DNA of 37,802 nt from JAFAQB01 sp046724555. Its GTDB lineage: Archaea; Thermoproteota; Nitrososphaeria; Nitrososphaerales; Nitrososphaeraceae. Of the stretch, positions 16,479 through 23,533 are shown in pieces; the first letter of the stretch is position 1; every line of letters starts with the position of its first letter. Location: assembly GCA_046724555.1 (NCBI GenBank), contig JBKOWU010000352.1, forward strand, positions 1-37,802, written 5' to 3'. The notes below the pieces were generated by a model. It did no database searches, was not told the DNA's origin, and was given only the letters and a program-made list of their open reading frames with translations. A program made the position numbers and the translations under genes.

Positions 16479-17582
16479 ATGGTTGGCTTGGCGGTAGAGG
16501 CGGGAATCGGCAAACCAACTTCATGTTTCCATGGCGGCATTTACTCGGTAAATCCCAAATTAGTGAAAGCCGATTTTAGTTCAAATGTTAACCCTCTTGG
16601 AATTTCTAAGAGAGTTCTCGCATCCCTAAGCAGACATTTGTCTAGCATTTCGTCTTCATATCCTGATCCTGAGTGTATAGAACTTAGAAAAAAGATATTG
16701 AATTATTTGGATGGTGAATTAAGTTTAGAGTGCATTTGTGTAGGTAATGGTGCAACAGAACTAATTCATGACTTCGCCAGATCTTTCGTTCGTAACAAGG
16801 CATTGATTCCTGCGCCGACTTTTTGTGAATACGAAGTCGCCTCAAATCGTGTTGGCGCACATGTTACTTTAGTCCCACTGAAAAATATGAGATTGGATCC
16901 AGAGACTCTTATAGAAAAATCAAAAAAACAGGATGCTGTTTTCCTTTGCAATCCAAACAATCCCACGGGGCTTGTAGGCACAACTGAGATCAAAAAAGTA
17001 ATTGAACGTTTGGACAATTCTACAAAGGTACTCATTGACGAATCGTTTATAGAACTCGTTGATGAAGATAACAAGGCTTATTCATTCATAGATAAAGTGA
17101 ATGAATTTGATAATCTGGTAGTCTTGAGATCTTTTACTAAGTCCTTCGCTCTAGCGGGTCTTAGAATCGGGTATTGTGTTAGCAATCCCAAGCTCGCAAA
17201 GAAAATAGCGGCCAAACATATATCTTGGAATGTCAATGGCGTAGCACAAATGGCTGCAATTGTGGCTCTAAAGGATGTGAAGCGTATTGCAAAAGCAAGA
17301 GAATTAGTACAAAAAGAAAGGACATTTATGTATAAATACATAAATGGAAACTTAGAAAATATTGCTGCTTGCAGCTCTGATGCAAATTATTTTTTGATTC
17401 ACTTGAAAAGTGGAGATTCTAAAAAGATTAGAGATGTTATGCTAGCAAGAAGAGGTATACTTGTCAGAGACTGTAGCACGTTTAATGGGATGGGATCTAG
17501 ATATATTAGGGTGGCAGTAAAAATACATGATCAAAATTTACTTTTGCTCAATGCTTTACAATCACTAGGCTCATGGATATAA
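16479..17582 (+). CDS. cobD: L-threonine-O-3-phosphate decarboxylase, cobalamin aminopropanol arm
   Basis: 367 residues, fold-type I PLP enzyme of the HisC-like group. It makes (R)-1-amino-2-propanol phosphate, the linker of the cobalamin nucleotide loop. Seen: the N-terminal H-G-G-I-Y box (18-22) with D-F-S-S-N-V-N-P-L-G (32-41), typical of CobD/CobC rather than HisC; N-P-N-N-P-T-G near 158-164; D-E-S-F near 187-190; PLP lysine K221 in S-F-T-K-S-F; R229. First gene of a five-gene operon; CobQ starts one base after its stop. Named as in Salmonella (CobD = Thr-P decarboxylase); a HisC-type histidinol-phosphate role is the less likely alternative. Confidence 0.88.
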   Translation: MVGLAVEAGIGKPTSCFHGGIYSVNPKLVKADFSSNVNPLGISKRVLASLSRHLSSISSSYPDPECIELRKKILNYLDGELSLECICVGNGATELIHDFARSFVRNKALIPAPTFCEYEVASNRVGAHVTLVPLKNMRLDPETLIEKSKKQDAVFLCNPNNPTGLVGTTEIKKVIERLDNSTKVLIDESFIELVDEDNKAYSFIDKVNEFDNLVVLRSFTKSFALAGLRIGYCVSNPKLAKKIAAKHISWNVNGVAQMAAIVALKDVKRIAKARELVQKERTFMYKYINGNLENIAACSSDANYFLIHLKSGDSKKIRDVMLARRGILVRDCSTFNGMGSRYIRVAVKIHDQNLLLLNALQSLGSWI

Positions 17583-17583
17583 T

Positions 17584-18441
17584 ATGACTAAAGCAAAGCT
17601 ACTGATGATTCAGGGCACATCGTCTGGGTGTGGGAAAACAACACTTGTCACGGCATTGTGTAGGATTTTCAGCAACCTGGGATATCAGGTAGCTCCTTTT
17701 AAGGCTCAGAACATGTCTTCGAATGCCTATAGCATTAAAGAAACACCAGATCAAATAGCGGTTGCCCAAGCCATTCAGGCTGTTGCGTCAAGAAAAAAAC
17801 CAGATTTGAGAATGAATCCTATACTGCTAAAACCTATTGGAGATTATCGCAGCAAGATACTTCTTGGCGGCAAGTTTTATGAAGAAATGGATGCGAGAGC
17901 ATATTACGCCAAATTCGTCTTGCGGAAAGGTTTTCCTTTCGTAGTAATGAATCTAAACAGTCTAAGGAGAGAAAATGATCTAGTAATAATTGAAGGCGCG
18001 GGATCTCCTGCTGAAGTGAATATTCTGAAGTACGATATAGCTAATATGGTACTCGCAAATGAAGTACGGACGCCTGTGATTCTAGCCTCAGACATTGAAA
18101 GGGGAGGATGTTTTGCAAGTATTGTTGGGACCATTCGGCTACTCCAACCTAATTACAGACACCTGATCAAGGGCTTTATAATAAACAAATTTCGGGGGGA
18201 TAAAAGGCTGCTGAACCCGGCTATAAAAGTAGTTCAGAAAATAACTAGAAAGAGATTTTTTGGAGTCGTTCCGAAGGTCGATTTTTCCTTACCGAGTGAG
18301 GACTCCCTCGACATACAAGACTGTCATAATATTGGAATGTCCGAACGCCACTGGGATAGCCAAATAAGCCTTATAGCAAAGACTGTACAAAACAGCATCG
18401 ATATAAAAAAAATGTCCATTGATGTTATAGGACTCAATTAA
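17584..18441 (+). CDS. cobQ: Cobyric acid synthase synthetase domain, lacking the glutaminase domain
   Basis: 285 residues against about 480-510 for usual CobQ/CbiP. CobQ amidates four side chains (b, d, e, g) of adenosylcobyrinic acid diamide using ATP and glutamine. The ATP domain is complete: P-loop G11-T-S-S-G-C-G-K18-T19, F-K-A-Q-N-M-S-S-N at 39-47, E137-G-A-G140, D170-I-E-R-G-G, N-K-F-R-G at 201-205 and G-V-V-P-K at 227-231. The class I glutamine amidotransferase domain with its Cys-His-Glu triad is absent; the frame stops by TAA overlapping the next ATG, so this is not a sequencing edge. Either ammonia is used directly or another glutaminase serves it. Transcribed within the cob operon. 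Confidence 0.87.
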   Translation: MTKAKLLMIQGTSSGCGKTTLVTALCRIFSNLGYQVAPFKAQNMSSNAYSIKETPDQIAVAQAIQAVASRKKPDLRMNPILLKPIGDYRSKILLGGKFYEEMDARAYYAKFVLRKGFPFVVMNLNSLRRENDLVIIEGAGSPAEVNILKYDIANMVLANEVRTPVILASDIERGGCFASIVGTIRLLQPNYRHLIKGFIINKFRGDKRLLNPAIKVVQKITRKRFFGVVPKVDFSLPSEDSLDIQDCHNIGMSERHWDSQISLIAKTVQNSIDIKKMSIDVIGLN

Positions 18442-19454
18442 TGATGGCACTCGAATCCATGTTAGTAGCGTTTGCCGGAGGAATTTGTGTCGATATTGTG
18501 CTAGGTGACCCGAGTAACAAGTTTCATCCTGTAGCTTGGTTAGGTCATGTTGTACATTACTTCGTACCAAAGCTAAAGCAAAACAACTCTGATACTAACA
18601 GTAAGAACAATATTAATTGTGTAGAAAACAGAAAAGAAAGATTGAGATCGATTATGTTTTCAGTTTTATTGATTGTATCTTTTGGGATTGCCATTCATAT
18701 TTGTGCAATAGCCATCGTCCACACACTTGGATACATTGCTCTCATTATACTATGTGCATTAACTCTGAAAATGAGTATCGCAATAAAGGGAATGGAAAAA
18801 CACGCTGCAGCAGTAATGTGCGCTCTGGAAAATGGCGACCTAACAAATGCGCGATTTAATCTATCCATGATCGTAAAAAGAGATACTACGAACTTGGATG
18901 AGCAGCATATCATTTCAGGAACTATTGAGTCAATAAGCGAAAACATAGTTGACGGCATAACCTCTCCCTTATTCTATTATTCTTTTCTTGGGCCGGCAGG
19001 TGCTTTTTCGTTTAGAATTATAAACACGCTGGATTCTATGTTGGGATACACGGATAAATACCACAAAGATATTGGATGGATGCCCGCTCTGCTTGATACT
19101 GCTGCTAATTATGTCCCTTCGAGAATTACAGCGGTGATAATGGTGATTGCCGCTAGAATAGTTCATGCAGACTGGAAGAAATCAATGCAGATTGTGCGTA
19201 GAGACCACGGTAAAACTTCAAGTCGAAATGCAGGCTATACTATGGCAGCAATGGCCGGTGCTCTTAGAGTAAAGCTCGAAAAAATTGGTCACTATTCCTT
19301 AGGTGATCAATATGAATATGTTTCAATTGAGAAATGCAAGGTTTCGATTTCTATAATGCGATGTACCGTCATTGCCTTTGCGATGATAGTCTGTATGCCA
19401 TTGATAAGTATTCTATATCTTCTGGGGTGGTGGAGGATAGTCTTTGGCATTTAG
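18441..19454 (+). CDS. cbiB: Adenosylcobinamide-phosphate synthase CbiB (CobD of the aerobic naming)
   Basis: 337 residues, an integral membrane amidase/ligase that joins aminopropanol phosphate to adenosylcobyric acid. Seen: D-x-V-L-G-D-P near the N-terminus (about 18-24) with H-P-V-A-W-L-G, a hydrophilic loop at 47-70, E-S-I-S-E-N-I-V-D-G near 153-162, the F-R-I-I-N-T-L-D-S-M-x-G-Y segment near 187-200, R-D-H-G-K-T-S-S-R-N-A-G and A-M-A-G-A-L near 254-273. Its ATG overlaps the CobQ stop by one base and its end overlaps CobS by 11 bases, so translation is coupled. Confidence 0.95.
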   Translation: MMALESMLVAFAGGICVDIVLGDPSNKFHPVAWLGHVVHYFVPKLKQNNSDTNSKNNINCVENRKERLRSIMFSVLLIVSFGIAIHICAIAIVHTLGYIALIILCALTLKMSIAIKGMEKHAAAVMCALENGDLTNARFNLSMIVKRDTTNLDEQHIISGTIESISENIVDGITSPLFYYSFLGPAGAFSFRIINTLDSMLGYTDKYHKDIGWMPALLDTAANYVPSRITAVIMVIAARIVHADWKKSMQIVRRDHGKTSSRNAGYTMAAMAGALRVKLEKIGHYSLGDQYEYVSIEKCKVSISIMRCTVIAFAMIVCMPLISILYLLGWWRIVFGI

Positions 19455-20193
19455 ATCGATACAGACAATTATATCGTTTTTGACTATAATACCTGGCTAC
19501 AAATCACACAGCAATGACCTGAATAGCGTTGCAAATGCAATGCATTACTTTCCATTGGCTGGTGTACTGATCGGAGCGATAGTTGGAGGCTTTGCGTACC
19601 TGATTTCGCTTTACTTGCAACCACTTATAGTGGGTTTTCTTGTTACTACAACGCTTGCACTCATAACTGGTTTGCATCATACAGATGCATTGGCGGATTT
19701 TGCTGATGGGTTGATGAAGAGGGGCGAAAAACTAACCAAGCGAAATGCCATGCGTGATCCTGCTTTGGGCTCTGCCGGTGTGACAGCCATCGTTCTATAT
19801 GTAGCAGGTATGATTATTGCACTTTCGAGCTTGCACCAAGGGATCAAATTATTTAGCAGTATAGTTGCTGCTGAAGTAATCGCGAAATTTGTGATGGTTA
19901 TGCAGGCGCATAGAGGTTACTCTGCTTGGGAGGGTTTCAGTTCACCATTTACCGCTGCTATGAAAGACAAGCGAAAAATTATAATAGCAACAATCATGTC
20001 GATTGCTGTTATATGGTTTTCCGGCACCAGCTATTTTGGTTTAATGGCGTTAAGCGTATCACTGGGATTAGCAGCCCTTATACAGTATCTGTCAAACCAG
20101 GCATTCGGCGGGATTTCTGGCGATGTAATGGGTGCATCAAACGAAATCGCTAGACTCTGTTCTTTAATGGTTTTGTCTGAAATAATGATATAA
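19444..20193 (+). CDS. cobS: Cobalamin synthase (adenosylcobinamide-GDP ribazoletransferase)
   Basis: 249 residues with about six membrane spans. It joins alpha-ribazole (or its phosphate) to adenosylcobinamide-GDP, completing the nucleotide loop. Signature: T-G-L-H-H-T-D-A-L-A-D-F-A-D-G near 76-90 followed by M-R-D-P-A-L-G-S-A-G (about 108-117), the Asp-rich metal site of the family. The start is TTG at 19444, inside the end of CbiB, the overlap favouring coupled translation. Y-F-P-L-A-G-V-L-I-G near the N-terminus is also typical. Confidence 0.95.
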   Translation: MAFRSIQTIISFLTIIPGYKSHSNDLNSVANAMHYFPLAGVLIGAIVGGFAYLISLYLQPLIVGFLVTTTLALITGLHHTDALADFADGLMKRGEKLTKRNAMRDPALGSAGVTAIVLYVAGMIIALSSLHQGIKLFSSIVAAEVIAKFVMVMQAHRGYSAWEGFSSPFTAAMKDKRKIIIATIMSIAVIWFSGTSYFGLMALSVSLGLAALIQYLSNQAFGGISGDVMGASNEIARLCSLMVLSEIMI

Positions 20194-20266
20194 TTAGTGT
20201 CTTAATTTGCAAAATTCACTTTCAGTATATTTTTAAACCAATTCAACTGTTGACTATTATCTGTTG

Positions 20267-20887
20267 ATGGCGGCTATAATGTGTGGCGGCAAAGGAAGTC
20301 GCTTACAGGAATTTGCAAAAATAGAAAAGCCGTTGTTAAAATTAAATGGCAAAACTATGGTCGAGCTAGTCCTCGACGCTCTTTTGCAATCAGAAGAATT
20401 TTATAAAATAGTCGCAATAACGAGTCGCAATACCCCAATCACGAGGTCATATATTGCAACCAACCTATCGCGCAAGGTTGATGTGATTGAGACTGCTGGT
20501 ATAACCTATCCGTGTGATATTTCAGTTGTGCTCAATATATTCAGACCATATACCGTTTTTGTGGTCGGTTGTGATCTTCCTCTATTAGGATTAAGAGACG
20601 TCAAGAAAATTGTTTCGCAGCACAGGCCAGAGCACGCCTGTACATCCGTGCTATCAGATAAACGATTCGTGACGAGTATGGGTATTAATCCATCCGTAAT
20701 AGTTCGCATCAATTCAAGGCAATATTGTCACACTGGTATATCGATATTCGATTCTTCGAAAATATGCGATACAGGTCAAATAGACGAACACTATGTAGTA
20801 ATAAACCAAAAGGGAGTAGCAGTCAACGTTAATACAAGATCTGATTTTGAAACTGCACAAAAGTTGATGTCGTCGTACGGTCCCTAG
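20267..20887 (+). CDS. cobY: GTP:adenosylcobinamide-phosphate guanylyltransferase, archaeal type
   Basis: 206 residues, nucleotidyltransferase fold. It activates adenosylcobinamide phosphate with GTP, replacing the bacterial CobU. Seen: M-C-G-G-K-G-S-R near 5-12, E-K-P-L-L-K-L near 20-26, and V-G-C-D-L-P-L near 98-104 with the metal Asp. An in-frame TTG lies directly before the ATG. It begins 73 bases after CobS, behind an AT-rich run at 20228-20236 that may be its own promoter. Its stop shares the palindrome CTAG with the stop of S27e on the other strand. Alternative: MobA-like, but operon context argues for CobY. Confidence 0.9.
   Translation: MAAIMCGGKGSRLQEFAKIEKPLLKLNGKTMVELVLDALLQSEEFYKIVAITSRNTPITRSYIATNLSRKVDVIETAGITYPCDISVVLNIFRPYTVFVVGCDLPLLGLRDVKKIVSQHRPEHACTSVLSDKRFVTSMGINPSVIVRINSRQYCHTGISIFDSSKICDTGQIDEHYVVINQKGVAVNVNTRSDFETAQKLMSSYGP
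20884..20887. other. CTAG shared stop of two convergent genes
   Basis: The palindrome CTAG supplies the TAG stop of cobY on the plus strand (20885-20887) and the TAG stop of rps27e on the minus strand (20886-20884), so the two coding regions overlap by four bases. Confidence 0.9.
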
Positions 20888-21093
20888 TCAAACACCTCTA
20901 CAACCTTGGCTAGAACACTCGCCTTGGATCCTGTCTTTTTGGCTATTGCCTCTCCGCAAGACTTGCAGTTTATATCCGTTGTGCTGTGACTGAAAATGAT
21001 TCTTTTCTCTCCACACTGGGTACACTGCACAGATATAAATTTGCTACCTGGTTTTGGGACCATTATATTGTTTTTTTTACTTGCCATTCGCAT
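20884..21093 (-). CDS. rps27e: 30S ribosomal protein S27e
   Basis: 69 residues with the S27e zinc ribbon: C-x2-C near 24-27 (Q-C-T-Q-C-G) and C-x2-C near 43-46 (N-C-K-S-C-G). N-terminal P-K-P-G-S-K-F is typical. Starts ATG at 21093; a second in-frame ATG follows two codons on. It sits 9 bases after L44e, the usual archaeal pair (L44e-S27e). The aIF2-alpha gene that often follows in other archaea is not here. Confidence 0.96.
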   Translation of the reverse strand: MRMASKKNNIMVPKPGSKFISVQCTQCGEKRIIFSHSTTDINCKSCGEAIAKKTGSKASVLAKVVEVFD

Positions 21094-21102
21094 TCACATT
21101 AA

Positions 21103-21381
21103 TTAGGCTTGGATCTCCAACTTGCGCATTCTTATTCCCTCACTCATTGTTTTTCTCTGACAATTCTTACATGTATACCGTAAAGTGATTTTCTTCGTGG
21201 TTTTAGCTGTTCTCTTTAACTCGGGGAACTTTTGTCCTCCATATCCTTTTTTATCTTCTGCGTGTCTGCGGGCTCCCTCTGCGGTCTTTCGATCCCTACC
21301 TTTTTTATATATTGACACTGATTGCGCCGTATGCGTTTTGCATTTAGGACAATACTTGCGAAGCTCCTTTTGCATCTTCAT
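21103..21381 (-). CDS. rpl44e: 50S ribosomal protein L44e
   Basis: 92 residues. Family signature: Y-C-P-K-C-K-T-H-T near 10-18 and the second pair Y-T-C-K-N-C-Q near 69-75, with K-G-Y-G-G-Q near 46-51 (L44e lies at the E-site, and this loop carries the conserved G-G-Q). Zinc-binding, part of the large subunit. First gene of the L44e-S27e operon, ATG start. Confidence 0.96.
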   Translation of the reverse strand: MKMQKELRKYCPKCKTHTAQSVSIYKKGRDRKTAEGARRHAEDKKGYGGQKFPELKRTAKTTKKITLRYTCKNCQRKTMSEGIRMRKLEIQA

Positions 21382-21578
21382 CCTACCATGGACTTGATTT
21401 TAGCGTTATTTAATCTCACCGCACAATAAGCGAATATTCGGATAATACGCTCAGAGCGAATTAGCAGATATATTCTTATTCTTCAAATAAATAGAAAATT
21501 GAAATAAAAATTTAAACGAGACCTCCTATGAATGAATGAATGATTATGGATAAATAACTAGCCATTTTACTGCAGTGT

Positions 21579-21601
21579 TACAATATAAACCTTATATTGT
21601 A
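21579..21601. promoter_or_regulatory. Perfect inverted repeat overlapping a promoter
   Basis: Arms TACAATATAA and TTATATTGTA, 10 bases each and fully complementary, are separated by ACC. It lies 24 bases before the ATG of the 44-residue gene at 21625, where a TATA box or its flank is expected. It looks like an operator for a dimeric regulator, though a purely AT-rich hairpin by chance is possible. Confidence 0.5.
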
Positions 21602-21624
21602 CCTAAGGGAATTCTATAGAAGAA

Positions 21625-21759
21625 ATGGAATTCATTAGTAGTTTAATAGAGCAAATAAACTTCAGCACACAAAGCTTCAGTGTATGGATACCATTAGCCT
21701 TTGGGCTGATAGTGGGGTTGGCATACGTGATAGCCTCGGCTGCAAGGCGCGCTAGATGA
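21625..21759 (+). CDS. 44-residue single-span membrane peptide
   Basis: ATG-to-TGA frame of 44 codons. An amphipathic N-terminus of about 18 residues (starting M-E-F-I-S-S-L-I-E-Q) is followed by one membrane span at about 20-40 (W-I-P-L-A-F-G-L-I-V-G) and a basic end R-R-A-R that should stay in the cytosol, so the N-terminus is likely outside. It is the only candidate gene in the 538 bases between L44e and the FAD oxidase and has a promoter-like palindrome in front. Its shape recalls small subunits of respiratory or transport complexes, but no homologue is known to me. Confidence 0.5.
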   Translation: MEFISSLIEQINFSTQSFSVWIPLAFGLIVGLAYVIASAARRAR

Positions 21760-21919
21760 AACTTAGAGCCGCTCTACTTTTTGTTTTTGGAACAATCAGA
21801 TGCTAAAACACCCTCCCGAAAAATTAGCAAATTCTCATTTTTTGGCTAATATTCGATAGCCAGCTAGAATAAAATGTCGCTAGAGACTATAAAGCACCAC
21901 GATTTTCTGCCAGACAATC

Positions 21920-23248
21920 TTAGGTGCTCATATTGTGAGCAACTTCTCTGAAGTCGAAGATTGTTTTACTTTTTGGCTGATCGTGTCCTGGAGCTGCAAC
22001 GCCATTTTCGAATAATTGATCTGCGATCATTGCTGCGACAGGTAATGCCCCTGTAGCGCCCGGGGAATTATAATTTAGAACATGCACAGAACGCCAATCT
22101 TTAAGAATCAATGTATCCGGTACGAACCTTCCATCTTTGTTTACCAATATAGATCTAATCCCAGAAGTCCCTTTTTTTGAAAAATCAGATATTTTTATCT
22201 GAGGCAAAAACCTCTTAACTCTGTTTATCATGGACGATTTAGAAACAGAGCTTTTCAATTCATTGCTGACAAGCCTCAAGAATTGCGTATCAACGAGGAT
22301 CTTTTGCGCACCACGAGCTTTTAATGATTCAAATGTTTTTGGTATGAAATACTTCAAGTTTGTTTTCCAGTTATATGCATAGGGACCAAAAACTGGGACA
22401 GCGTTTGGTCCTACTTCCCGCCGTCCGTCTATCCTAACTATCCAATGCGGATCCAGGAACGGGTACTCAGGTACAGTGGGCACCGAGTAAATGCTTAGCT
22501 TTGTAAGATTTCGATACCTAGTTGGAGCCTGCCAATATTCTCCTCTAAAATGAAAATCCGTATAGTCGTGTGCTAAATTCATAGAATGTGCAATATCTAA
22601 AGCATTTCCGCCTGCAACGTTAATTAGAAATTCTGTGTTTATTGTTTTTTGTTTTTCCCCATCCTGCAAGGTTAGCGTTAAGCCGTCGGTATGCGATTGC
22701 GTGACTCTCCTTAGTCTATGTCCGAGCAAGAATCTGCATTCAAAAGATTGAGCATCATAAAATAAGTTCCTTGTTAAAAGTCCATAGTCTGCCGATGCAT
22801 CTCTAGAGCAGTAGAGCGCACCGTGACAATTAACGCTAGGCTCGCTCTTCTTCACATCATCTTTTTGCAAGATTTTGATTTCCTTCTCTGGTCGCAAGCC
22901 ATTCTCTACTCCCCATTCCATATATTTGTGAATCCTGTCCATGCCTTCCTCGTTAACTGCAACCTCCATGACACCATCCTGCTTAAAAAGTACTTGTCTG
23001 AGATCGGAATACCTATGCCACATGTCATATCCTAGAAAAGCAGCTTTTGCGAAAAGTTTCTTCTTTAAAGGGTCATAGAGGAAAGGAGCGTGCACTTTTC
23101 CTGTATTCCTACTGCTTGTATGCAAAGCAACGTTTTTCTCCTGTTCGATTACCAAGATCTTTGAACCACATAGAGACGATAAAAAATAGGCTATTGAGGT
23201 GCCTAAAATGCCACCACCCACGACGGCAATCTTACAATAAGTTTCCAA
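21920..23248 (-). CDS. FAD-dependent oxidoreductase, L-2-hydroxyglutarate oxidase (LhgO) type
   Basis: About 442 residues from a TTG at 23248. DAO-superfamily flavoprotein: the dinucleotide-binding motif V-V-G-G-G-I-L-G-T-S-I-A near the N-terminus, V-I-E-Q-E, H-T-S-S-R-N-T-G-K-V-H (flavin contact), the F-R-G-E-Y-W box near the middle, and H-W-I-V-R-I-D-G-R-R-E-V-G-P-N-A-V, the substrate-side signature of LhgO-like enzymes. The frame is open to a TTG at 23350, but the extra 34 residues do not look like the family and an ATTTATATCC TATA box (about 23277-23286) points to a start near the internal TTG. It probably oxidises a 2-hydroxy acid and passes electrons to oxygen or quinone; the substrate is unproven. 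Confidence 0.85.
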   Translation of the reverse strand: METYCKIAVVGGGILGTSIAYFLSSLCGSKILVIEQEKNVALHTSSRNTGKVHAPFLYDPLKKKLFAKAAFLGYDMWHRYSDLRQVLFKQDGVMEVAVNEEGMDRIHKYMEWGVENGLRPEKEIKILQKDDVKKSEPSVNCHGALYCSRDASADYGLLTRNLFYDAQSFECRFLLGHRLRRVTQSHTDGLTLTLQDGEKQKTINTEFLINVAGGNALDIAHSMNLAHDYTDFHFRGEYWQAPTRYRNLTKLSIYSVPTVPEYPFLDPHWIVRIDGRREVGPNAVPVFGPYAYNWKTNLKYFIPKTFESLKARGAQKILVDTQFLRLVSNELKSSVSKSSMINRVKRFLPQIKISDFSKKGTSGIRSILVNKDGRFVPDTLILKDWRSVHVLNYNSPGATGALPVAAMIADQLFENGVAAPGHDQPKSKTIFDFREVAHNMST

Positions 23249-23533
23249 GCGGGTACATACAGTAAATACAACTTTGAGGATATAAATATAATTCACGCCA
23301 GGATAAAAGATGAGATTTTTACAATTAGACACGCAACAAGATCCGGACAAATAATCAGCAAAAAAATTTTGATTCGTAACTACACAAAATTTTTTAAAAA
23401 CAATCTAGCCTTCGAGGGCTAATTAATGACTCGACGCAAATATTGTAGGTCTGTAGTTTGAAAAGCTATACTATTGGTTGAAACACTAAACTAACATAAA
23501 TATTGATATGATGTTCAATAAAGCCGCCGAGCC

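Noticed and set aside
23248..23350. Longer N-terminus for the FAD oxidase from the TTG at 23350
   Set aside because: The extra residues do not resemble the family and lie upstream of or over the predicted TATA box.
23405..23422. Hairpin TAGCC-TTCGAG-GGCTA as terminator
   Set aside because: Stem only five base pairs with no T-run after it on either strand.
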